Positions 42,501 to 54,400 of a stretch of DNA of 64,000 nt are shown here, in pieces. Every line of letters starts with the position of its first letter. Position 1 is the stretch's first letter. The notes beneath the pieces are model-generated. The model had not been told where the DNA came from. It saw only the letters and a program-made list of their open reading frames with translations, and did no database searches. The position numbers and the translations under genes are program-made. This stretch comes from Odobenus rosmarus divergens (Eukaryota > Chordata > Mammalia > Carnivora > Odobenidae): contig NW_004450331.1 in NCBI RefSeq assembly GCF_000321225.1, positions 752,635-816,634 on the forward strand. The letters run 5' to 3'.

Positions 42501-44182
42501 AGCCCATAGAATCCAGAACCTGCTCCCTTTGTATGACTCTTCAACTTGAATATTGGTTGAATCATCCCTGGGGAAACCAGGAATGTCTTTCTCTGCTGTG
42601 TGGTTTACCAGGAAGAAAGGGTGACGTCAACATGAGCCTAAAGCTTCCACCGCTCCCTTCTCTTTGTTCCAATCCCAAGCCCCAGGAAAGCTCACTCTGA
42701 TTGGAGTATTTTTGAAGTGCCCGCTTCTGGTCCCTGTGACCGAGGGAATCGGGATATGGGACAGAAGCGTGGTTGTTGAGATCCCATCCCCATGCATTCC
42801 GCACAGGAGGCTGCTTAAATTTTGCTCGTGAGCCAGTACTAAAAATACTGAAATAGTAATTTAAAGTGTATGTGTACTTTTAACATGTATATAAATTTTA
42901 AATATTTATGCACTTAATACACGCAGATATATGCAAATACATACTCATCCTTTCAGAATAGCAATATTTAGGGACTTCTAGGGTGGCTCAATCGGTTAAG
43001 CGTCTGCCTTCGGCTCAGGTCATGGTCCCAGGTGCTGGGATCGAGTTCCACATCAGGCTCCTTGCTCAGTGAAAGGTCTGCTTCCCCCTCTGCCGGCCGC
43101 TCCCCCCTGCTTGTGCACGCTCTCTGTCTCTCTCAGAAAAAAATAAATAAAATTTAAAAAAAAAGAACAATGTTTAATAGAAGGTTAATCACAGAAGTAT
43201 AATAGAAGCTAATGTTTGTTGTTATACGACCTTCATATGAAGTACTGCATTTTCTTGTTATGGTGACGTTACGAGATGAGTACTGTTATCACTGTTTTGC
43301 ATGTAAACAATCTTGTAGAAGTTCAGTGGGTAATTCCTTTTTCTTCTGTACTTAAGGGAGACAGAGTAGCTGAAAAATCCTGAATTACCTGGTCTTACAG
43401 CCTAGATACATTATCAGAATAGAGGAAATGGAATACCACCTAAATATCAGTTATGGTTCGTGGGAATCTCCTGAATGTTTGTCTTGTGCCCTTTTAGATA
43501 CATCAGGATTGGAGACAAAGAATGTGAATTTAACAAGAACTTTCGCCTCATCCTTCACACAAAACTGGCAAATCCTCACTATAAGCCAGAATTGCAAGCT
43601 CAAACAACCCTCCTCAATTTCACAGTCACAGAAGATGGTCTAGAAGCCCAGCTCCTGGCAGAGGTGGTCAGTCTTGAAAGACCAGATCTGGAGAAACTTA
43701 AGGTAAAAATTACAAAATCATCAACGCTTACTCAGTATCTGCTTTGCCCAAGTTAGAGTGCTTAGACCTAGGAGTCTAAGATAGGATTCTTGTCCACCAG
43801 GGATTTACAGTCTCATTGAGAAAAATGAGGATGTATTTGAACAGTTAACAATTCAAGGGAACTCCTGTTAAAGCAGGTAGTTAGCATTGTGCCCCCAGTA
43901 GGAGATGGGCTCGCTCTAGGTGTGTTTTGATGCAGGTGACAGGGACAAGCAAGGAGACATAGGAGTCATGGACAACAAGCAGGAACATGTCCTGGTAGGT
44001 TCAGTGATAATAGTCTAAGTCAGCCAGGGCAAAAGAACAAAAAAGAGGCATAATGGAATAAGGCTGGACAAATTCAGGGGCTCATAGCTGATGATGACTA
44101 GCATTTAAAGGAAAATGTATGGCTTTAAGTACAGTGATTAAGAAAAATTAATAAAAATAATTAAAATGAGGATTGATTTAAA

Positions 44183-44213
<31 letters not shown>

Positions 44214-47200
44214 GACCCCAAAACAACAGAGGAAGCCTGAAAATGTAGAAGGAAGTCAATGGCAGAGGTGAGTCATTGCAGCAAAGATTATATGGCCTAC
44301 AAAACCAAAAATACCTTCTCACCTTTTATGGAAAGTGTTCGCCATTCCTGATATAAATTAGTGGTTCTCAAATGGTGGTTCCTAGAACATCAGGATCAGC
44401 TGGGAACCTTAAATGCAAAATCTCGGGCCACAGACCAGATCCCACTAAAAGTGACCTTCTGGGGGCAGGATCAGCAGTCTGTGTTACCAGGCCCTACAAG
44501 GGACTCTCACGCATGTTCAAGAGTCCATTGGAAGCGGCTTTCAGTTGGATTTACTTCTACACCAGTCCACAAACAGGGCAGAGACAGCCCTGGGATGGAG
44601 GCTGAGTGAGTGGGCACAGTTCCCTCCGGTCTCCTCGCGGGCATGCTCCCATGCGGTGAAATCGCAACCTGCTGGCGATGAGTGATCCAAGGCCAGGGTT
44701 TCGAGGACCACAGGCTGCTTGGTGCATCACTGCCAAATTGGACAGGGAACATGTCTGCATTCGAAACACCATATGACCATATAAGAAAGTCGTCTTGTCG
44801 TGGTAATTTATGTATACATGTTTTTCTTTTTTCCAAAAGCGTTGACAGTTAATTTCTTTATTTGCTTTTATTTTTGATAGTGAAATATTTCAAACATAGG
44901 AACAACAAAAACAGTTCTAAGTTTCCATGTGATCATCATTTAGCTTCAGTAATTAGCAACATTTTGCCTCTCTCCCCTATTTTTTTTTTTTTTTATCAGA
45001 AGCAAGATTTTAAAATAAATGTTAACTTACTCTGGAATAATTTTAGATTTATTTACGGAAAAGTTGCAAGATACTACAGAGTTCCTCTACATCACTAGCC
45101 CAACTTCACTTTCTCCTAATGTTATCCTTCCTTTTTGCAATATAAAAATAAAATTTATTTAAAATACTGTTCAGCTTCAGTAAAACCTATCCATTCCTTG
45201 TTGTTCATTAAGACATAGTAATATTTCTCCCTGTTTTTTATAAGTTTGGGATATCATTCACGTACCCTTTTTAATTGTATAATTCAGTGGTTTTTTAGGT
45301 CATTCACAGAGTATCAATTTTACAACATTTTCAGCACCTCAAAAACAAAATCCATGCTTCTTGGCTGTTGCTTACCCCAGCGTCCCCACCCACCTAGCTC
45401 CTAGCAGTCATTAATCTACTTTCTATCCCTATAGATTTGCCTGTTCTGGACATATCATATAAATCGAATCTTAAAATATCTGGCCTTTGTACCTGGCTTC
45501 TCTCACTTAGCATAATGTTTTTCAGGTGCATCCATATTATAATATCTATCAATTCTTCATTTTTTTATGGCTGAATAAGATTCTTTTGTAGATATTATAT
45601 ACCATATTTTATTTATGCCCTCATCATTTGAAGGACATTCAGGTTGTTCCCACTGTTGGGCAGTGATGTTCAGTGCTTCTGTGAATGTTCACTGTAAGTT
45701 GTGTGGACATATATTTTTCACTTCTCTTCGGTATGTACCTAGGAGCAGAATTGCTGGGTCATATAGTAATTCTATGTTTAGTATTTGAGGAACTGCCAGA
45801 CTGTTTTCAAGGCGACTGCACCATTTTACATTTCTACGAACTATGTAGAAAGGACCCGATTTCTTCACATCTTCACCAATACTTGCCTCTCTTCTTGGTA
45901 ATAGCCATAGTAGTGGGTATGAAACAGTATCTCACTGGTTTTGACTTTCTTTTCCCTACGAACTAATGAGGTTAACATCTTTCCGTATATTTATTGGCCT
46001 TTTATATGTCGTCTTTGGAGAAACATCTCTTTAAATCCTTTGCCCATTTTAAAAATTGGGTTATTTTTATTGTGTCATAGTTCTTTATATATTTTGAGTA
46101 TTATGCTCTTATTGGACATATAATATACACATATTTTCTCCCATTCTGTGGTCTGTCTTCACTTTCTTGATGGTGTGTTCTGATGTACAAAAGTTTTTAA
46201 TTATGATGAAATCCAGTCTTTTTTTCCTTTTTTGCTTGTGCTTTTGATGTCATATCTAAGAGACCATTGCCTCACACAGATTCATGAAGACTTACTCCTG
46301 TGTTTTCTTCTAGGAGTTTTATAGTTTTAGTTCTTACATTTAGGTCTATGATCCATTTTGAGTTAATTTTTGTATATAGTATAAGGTAGGGATCCAGCTT
46401 CATTCTTTTGCATGTGGATACCCAGTTGTCCGGCACCATTTGTTGAAAAGACTGTCCTTTCTCCATTGCCTTTGCTACTTGTCAAAGATCAATTGATATT
46501 TCTGTGGATCTGCTGTCTACTTTGTGAAAACCATACCTTCCTTATTAGTGGTACCTTTATAGCAAGCCTTTAAGTTGGGTATTGTCAACCTTTCAACTTC
46601 TTCCTCTGTACACTGACTATTGGCTCTTCTGGATCTTAAGCCTTTCCATGTATCAGGTTGTCAATATTTGCAAGATAATGTGCTGGAATTTTGATTGATA
46701 TTATGTTGAATCACAGAAGGGAAGACATGATACCTTAACAATGTTGAGTTTTCCTATCATGAATATGGATTCTGTCTACATTTTAACATCTTTGATTCTT
46801 TTATCAGAATATGGTAGATTCTTCATATATATCTTCAATATAATTTCTTAGATTTATACGTAAGCATTTCAGTTTTTTGGTGTTAATGCAAATGGGTTGC
46901 ATTATAAATTTCAGATTCCATTTGTTCATTGCTAGTGTATAGAAAAGCAATTGACTGTTGTATATTAACCTTGTATCTTGCAGCTTTGTTATAATCTCTT
47001 ATTAGGAGTCCTTTTGTTGATGCTTGAGGAATTTCTACAAAGACGACCATGCCATATGTGAACAAAGACTGTTTTGATTTCTGCCTTCCCATTCTGTATA
47101 CCTTTTATTTATTTTTCTTGTCTTGCAGCGTTCATTAAGACTTTCAGTACAATGTTGAATAGAAGTGGTGAAAGGAAATATTAGTGGTCATGTTTCCAGT

Positions 47201-50200
47201 TTGGGGGGGAAAGCATATAGTTTCTGACCATTAAGTGGACTATTAGCTAGAGGTTTCATTTTTAGATGTTTTTTATCAAGTTGAAGTCCTATATTTCTAG
47301 TTTGCTGAGAGTTTTTATCATAAATGAATGTTGGATTTTTCAAATGTTTTTCCTTCGTCTATTGGTATATCATATGCTTTTTCTTCAGCCTTTTGATGAG
47401 ATGAATTACATTACTTCTCAATGTTGAATCAGACTTGCATACCTGGAATAAATCCTACGTAGTATGGTATATAGTTCTTTTCACACATGTGTTTGATTTG
47501 ATTTGCTCATATTTTGTTAAGGATTTTTATATCTATGCTCATGAAAAATAGAGGTATATAGTTTTGGGGTTTTTCTGTAATGGCTTTATCTGATTTTGAT
47601 ATTAGGCTAATGCTGTCCTCATAAAATTGGTTAGGAAGTAATCCCTTTGCTTCTATTTTCTGAAAGAAACTGTAAAGAATTGATAGCATTTCTTCTTTAA
47701 ATCTTCAGTAAACTCATCAGAAAAATCATCTGGGCCAGGTGCTTTCTTTTTTAGAAGATTATTGTCAATTCAATTTTTTAATTAGACATAGGCCTATTCA
47801 GATTATATAGTTTTCCTTGTATGAGTTTTTGGTAGATGTGTCTTTCAAGGAATTGGTCTACTGCATCTAAATTATCAAATTTATGGGCATACCATTGTTT
47901 ATCATAATCTTTTATTGTCCTTTAACCCGTAGAATCAATAGTGATGGGCCTTCTTTAATTACTAACGTTGTAATTTTTGCTTTCTCCCCCACTTTTTTTT
48001 TTTTTTTTGATTGGCCTGGCTACAGGGTTATAAATTTTACTGATTTTTGTATAGAAACAATGTTTGGTTGATGATTTTTTTCCCATTGGTTTCCTGTTTT
48101 ATATTTTATTGATTTCTGCTCTAATTTTTATTGTTTATTTTCATTTCCTTGCTTTTTGTTTATGTTGCTCTTCTTTCACTAGTTTCTTAGGGTAAAAGCT
48201 TAGGTAATTAATTTTAGAATCTTCCTCCTTTTCTAATATGTGTTCAGTGCTATAAATTTTCCTCCAACCACTGCTTTTGCTACATCTCACACATTTCGTT
48301 AAGTTGTACTTTCATTTTTATTTATTTCAGTGTATTTTTCATTTCTCTTGAGATTTCTTCTTTCACCTATATGTTACTTAGAAGTGTGCTGTTAAACCTC
48401 CAAATATTTTGGGATTTTTCCAGCTGTCTTTCCATTAGTGATTCCTTCTTTAATTTCATTGTGGTTTGAGAGCATACTTCATATTTCTGGGGTTTTTTAA
48501 ACTCTTTATATGTGTTTTCTGGCCCACAGTTTGGTTTATCTTTGAATATCCTACCTAAGCCTGAAAAAAAGGCATAGTCTGCTCTTAGTTGAGAAGGTAT
48601 GCCGTAAATGTCGGTTACGTCCAGTGATGGTCCTGTTTGGTTCGACCGTGTCGTTCCTGAATCTCTGCCCACTAGGTGTATTAACTATAAATATCTAAGA
48701 GTTTTCCATTTTCCAGCAATGTGTCTTTGTCTGCTTCTTGCAGTTTTATCGGTCTCTGCCTCATGTATTTTGACACTCTGCTGTCAGAGACATGCTCATT
48801 ATGGACTCTTACATTTTCTTAGAGAATTGACCCCTTTATGATTATGTAAGTCCCCTTTTTGCTTTGATAATTTTCCTTGTTTTCGTGTCTTTTTTGTCTG
48901 AAATTAATATAGTTGCTTCAGCTTTCTTTTGTTTAGTGTTACATGCTGTATCTTTCTCCATCCCTTTGCCGTTGAGCAAAGTAGATTTCCTGTACACAGC
49001 AGACAGTTGGGTCTTGGTTTTCATTGTTTTTTGTTTCTGTTTTTGTATCCACTGTGTCAGTGTCTGTCTTTTAATTGATGTATTTAGAAAATTCACAAAG
49101 AGATTTTTGTTGACGCAGTTGGATTAAAATCTACCATATTTGTCTTTTGTTTGTTTGTTTACTGCACTCTTCCTTACCCTTTTTTTTTCTTTTCTTTCTT
49201 TCTGCCTCCTCTGATTTTAACTGAGCATTTTATAGGATTCTATTGCCTGTCCTATCTCAGCATATAAGTTATACTTCTTTTTAAAAACATATAGTGGTTT
49301 CTTTAGCATTTACTCTATACGTTTTACAAGAAACCTAAGTTCAGGGACGCCTGGGTGGCTCAGGCATTAAGCATCTGCCTTCAGCTCAGGTCATGATCTC
49401 GGGGTCCTGGGATCGAGCCCCGCATCAGGCTCCCTGCTCGGCGGGAGGCCTGCTTCTCCCTCTCCCACTCCCCCTGCTTGTGTTCCCTCTCTCACTGTGT
49501 CTCTCTCTGTCAAATAAATAAATACAATCTTAAAAAAACAAGTAACCTAAGTCCACTTTCAAATCACATTATTATACTGCCTCCTGGGACATGCAGGTTA
49601 TCTTTTACAAGCCGTTTCATTTCCTCCCTCCAGTCTCTTATAACATTGTTGTCGTTCATTTCATTTACCATAAGTTATAATCACTGAATACATTGTTGTC
49701 TGTACTATTTTGAACAGTTCTGTCAAGAGTAAGAAAAAAATTTTTACCTCCATTTATTCTTTCTCTGACATTCTTCCTTTCTTTATGGAGATCTGAGTTT
49801 CTGACCTATATCATTTTTTTCTCTGTGACAAAAAATTTTAACATTTCTTGTAAGACATGTCTCCTGGTGACAGAATCCTTTAGGTTTTGTGTGTCTGAAA
49901 AAGTCTTTATTTGTCCTTCATTTTTGAGGAGTGATTTGGCAAGATATAGAATTCTAGACTGATAGTTTGTTTCTTCAATTTTTTTAAATATTTACTCTTT
50001 CTTTGCATTGTTTCTCAACAGTTCTGTGTAATTCTTGTCGTCTTCTATGGGTGAGGTGGGTTGTTGTTCTCTTTTTCTTGTAGCTTTTTCTAAGATTTTT
50101 TCCTTGTATTTGATTTTCTGCAGTTTGAATTTGATCCGTTTGTTGGTTTCTTACTCTGCTTAGTATGCTGTGCGCTTCCTGGATCTGTGGTTTGGTGAAT

Positions 50201-51442
50201 GTCATTAATTTTGCAAAAGTCTTAGCCAGTATTACCTCCAATATTTCTTCTCCTTTTTCTCCTTCAGGTTTTCCCATGATGTGTATGTTAAACTTTTTGT
50301 CATACATTTATTGGATATTCTTTTCCTTTTTTTTTTCATTCCTTTTCTCTTTTCACTTTGAAAAGTTTCTTTTGAGTTATCTTCAAGGTGGCTGATGATT
50401 CCCTTGATTGTGTCCAGCCTACTGAGGAGTCCATCAAAGACATACTTCATTTCTGTCATAGTGTTTATTTCTAGCATTTCCTTTCTTAGAATTTCTCTCT
50501 ACTTAAATTGTCCATATAGTCTTGCATGTTTTCCACTCAGGCATTAAGCATCTGCCTTCAGCTCAGGTCATGATCTCAGGGTCCTGGGATCGAGCCCCGC
50601 ATTGGGCTCCCNNNNNNNNNNNNNNNNNNNNNNNNNNNNNNNNNNNNNNNNNNNNNNNNNNNNNNNNNNNNNNNNNNNGACCTGAGCCGAAGGCTTTTTT
50701 TTTTTTTCTGATTTTTTTAGGCACCCCAAGCATAGTTATTTTTTTTTTTTTTTTTGATTTTTTTTAAATCTCTGCCATTCCTGAGTCTTTTTTTTTTTTT
50801 TGCTTTTTTTTTTCAGACTGTGTTGTCTTTCAGTGTTTTTTTTTTTTTTTTGTTTTTTTCCAGATACGATGTATCAGATAATTTTTTTTTTTTTTAGTAT
50901 TTTTTTAGTGTTAGGTTTTGTTTATGTGATTTTTTTTTTTTTTCCATTTTTTTTTTGCTGGAGCTTTTAGTGTTACTTTTTTTTTTTTTCTTCTTTTTTT
51001 CCTGTTTTTTTCTGTCTGTGTCCTTTTTTTTTTTTTGAAGTTTTTTTTTAAATAGAGTCAGTACCTTGCATTTTTTTTTTTTTTCCATTTTTTTACTGGA
51101 GTCTGTTGATGTGGTATTTTTTTTTTTTTTTTTGTTTTTTTAGTTTTCTATAATCCTATCATTATTTTTTTTTTTTTTCTGTTTTTTTCACTGGGGTTTG
51201 AACTTCAAAAGAGTTTGTCATTTATTTTTGTCTTCCTTATGCGAGAAAGGACATCTGGTTTTTTTTTTTTTGTCCTTTTTTTCTCCCACCTAAGGTCAGG
51301 TAAGGTTTTTTTTTTTTTATTTTTTTTTTGGGCAGGCATTTGTTAAGAGAACTTTTTTTTTTTTTATATTTTTTTTGGTTGCTTTCCTCTGGCCATATTT
51401 TTTTTTTTTTTTTTTTTTTTTTTCCACTGACAAAGCAGGAGT

Positions 51443-51476
<34 letters not shown>

Positions 51477-54400
51477 ATGAGAACCTGGTAAGTTTTTTTT
51501 TTTTTTATTCTTTTTTTTATGAAGGGCTTCCTAAGACTGGTTTTTTTTTTTTTTTTATTTTTTTAGCTCTGCCTCCAGCAATTAGCCTTTTTTTTTTTTT
51601 AATTTTTTTTTAGCTGTGATGGTCTGTATTCACCTTTTTTTTTTTTTTTGATTTTTTTAGTAGTCCTATGACCTCATTTCTTTTTTTTTTTTTTGAAGTT
51701 TTTTTGATTCACTTTTTTCCTGTTGTGATTTTTTTTTTTTTGACTTTTTTTTCTATAGATATGAAGCAGAAACCATTTTTTTTTTTTTATAGTTTTTTTT
51801 CTTCCTGTAGGTTCCCAATGTTTTTTTTTTTTTTTAAATTTTTTTTCTCTGGACCCTGGAGTGCAACCATTTTTTTTTTTTTTTTCTTTTTTTTTTTAAA
51901 ATAAATTTTTAAAGATTTTTTTTTTTTTTTTTTTTTTTTTAAGTGTGATATGATTCCATGAAATTTTTTTTTTTTTAAACTTTTTTTAAACATGAATTGT
52001 ATCACCATTTTTTTTTTTTTTTTTGGTTTTTTTTAGTTGGTTTTGACAAAGCACCAATTTTTTTTTTTTTTCGATTTTTTTTATCTGGAGGATGACCTCC
52101 TTCTGCGCCTTTCTGCGGCAGAGGGGAGCTTTCTAGATGACACCGAGCTGGTTTTTTTTTTTTTGATGTTTTTTTCAACCGTGGCTGAGATAGAACGCTT
52201 TTTTTTTTTTTGCCCTTTTTTTCCGGAGGGTCACAGTGCTCCTTTTTTTTTTTTTTTTTGGCTTTTTTTTGTGATCCAACTTGACAGCATCTTTTTTTTT
52301 TTTTTCTTGTTTTTTTTTTCAGGTCCTTTAATAAACTACTTTTTTTTTTTTTAGGGTTTTTTTTGGAGACGGAGGTGGTTGAACTTGTGCTTATCCTAAT
52401 TCAGCAGAGATCCAGTCATTCACATGAGACTCTTTTTTTTTTTTTTTTTTTTTTTTTGGCCAAATCAGAAGAAAATTGGAGCCTGCTGGCTTATATGGTC
52501 TAAAATCTAAGAAGGCTTAGCGTCCAGTTTTTTTTTTTTTACACTTTTTTTTGCCACCACAGGCTTCCCAGTCTTTTTTTTTTTTTTGGAATTTTTTTGA
52601 GCTGACGTTTTGTTTACAGGCTTTTTTTTTTTTTAGGCTTTTTTTGGGACAGTCACTTGCTGTGCTCATTTTTTTTTTTTTCCCTTTTTTTTAATGACAT
52701 TTCCTGAATGCCAGTTTTTTTTTTTTTTGAGTTTTTTTTCTGCTGAATGTCCAGCCTATGTCTTTTTTTTTTTTTCGCATTTTTTTCACTTTGGACTCAC
52801 ACAAGTGGCCATGAACTTTAAAATTCCATTGTTTCGGAATGAGAGGAACCTTATTTTTTTTTTTTTTTTTCCTTTTTTTTAAGTAATCTATTAATTCCCC
52901 AGTTTTTTTTTTTTTTCCACTTTTTTTATATGTTTGTCTTAATTTAAGCTTTTTTTTTTTTTTCCAATTTTTTTTATCCTTTTAAGTGACTTCTAGGTTT
53001 TTTTTTTTTTGGTATTTTTTTAGGCAATTAAGTAAATTAGGTCTTAGCTTTGAAGTTAGCTTCTAGTTGTCTCTTAAAATATCTCTTCCTATCTTCTTAG
53101 TATATTGCTATGTAGGGATTCCCCTCTCTGCTCTATGTTTTATTTCCTTTTATACACAAGTATGAAGAATCAACTTTATTTTAAAAAAAACTATCTTAAA
53201 AAGCTGTAGGACCAGCAATAATCCTAAATTTATTTTTTTTTTTTTTATTTTTTTTTTGAGTAAAAATGAATATGTTGGTTGATGGGTGGTGGTGGTATTA
53301 TTGTTGTTTTAATTATCTCTCTCAATTTTTTTTTTTTTTAATATTTTTTTTAAATGGAAAAACGTGAGCATATTTTTTTTTTTTTTCAAATTTTTTTAGT
53401 CATGAGAGTCTTCATATAAATTTTTTTTTTTTTGCCTTTTTTTTGGATATATTATTGCCCTTGGCTGTTTTTTTTTTTTTTGTTTTTTTTTAAAGTTATC
53501 GGCATTGAATTGACTTTTTTTTTTTTTAAGATTTTTTTCTGGGAGGTGATATAGCTGGGTTATTAAACCTGAAAAAGAGAGACGAGGCAGGGGAAGGTGA
53601 CATTACTCTTTTTTTTTTTTTAAAATTTTTTTCCAATCAGGTTTGTTTAATCTGTTTTTTTTTTTTTTCTAGTTTTTTTTCCATTCTTGCTGAAAACTCA
53701 ATTTTTTTTTTTTTTGGTTTTTTTTTTGAATCTAATCATTTTAGAAAAATTTTTTTTTTTTTATGCTTTTTTTGTTCTCTATTTAATGCAAATAATTTTT
53801 TTTTTTTTTTACATTTTTTTCATCAATTGGGTAAGTATAAAGATTTTTTTTTTTTTGTTATTTTTTTCTTACCTTGTTTGATCTCACCATTTTTTTTTTT
53901 TTTTAAATTTTTTTAAAGAAAAATCAATGAGGCCCGAGAAGGTTACAGACCAGTGGCAGCAAGAGCATCTCTTCTTTATTTTGTTATTAATGATCTCAGA
54001 AAAATTAACCCCATCTATCAGTTCTCTTTGATTTTTTTTTTTTTTAAATTTTTTTAAATTTTTAATTTCATGAGTTCTACCTGTTTCTGGAAGTTTAGAA
54101 TTTATTTTTAAGCAATCGGGTATATTTTTTTTTTTTTTCTGATTTTTTTGTGAGGGAAAAAAAAAAAACCCTTTTTTTTTTTTTTACTTTTTTTTTTGAT
54201 TTGCATTAAGGCTCTAAGATTTTTTTTTTTTTTGGCTTTTTTTTACATTTGTTTTTGTTCTTAAACTTTTTTTTTTTTTTATTTTTTTTTAGGGAATTCT
54301 TGTGATTCCTTTATTTTTTTTTTTTTTAGGTTTTTTTTATAAAGATTTCTCATATTATTTTTTTTTTTTTTTTGAAATTTTTTTAACAACTATTCATTAA

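Larger units (their letters stand above)
26388..43497 (+). other. 17-kb intron, largest fully visible intron
   Basis: GT-AG intron (gtaagt / cttttag). It holds an AT/CT microsatellite (27755-28140), CanSINEs at 29557-29760, 30100-30311, 40665-40869 and 42971-43164, old L1 pieces (32820-33250, 39690-40135), a MIR (37460-37625) and an L2 end (40257-40385). Long stretches (26400-27750, 28140-29540, 31150-32800, 33260-37450, 37630-39680, 40870-42960) show nothing I can name. The part at 35930-36080 is GC-rich, but I find no exon in it. Confidence 0.7.
43703..52036 (+). other. Intron containing an old L1, the N gap and the start of the T lattice
   Basis: Donor gtaaaa is clear. The acceptor at 52035-52036 (ttttag) is directly preceded by an overprinted tract. 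True intron length is unknown because of the 67 Ns. It contains a CA microsatellite, an hAT-like MITE, a nearly full-length antisense L1, two or three CanSINEs and about 1.3 kb of lattice sequence. Nothing recognisable at 43710-44180. Confidence 0.75.
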
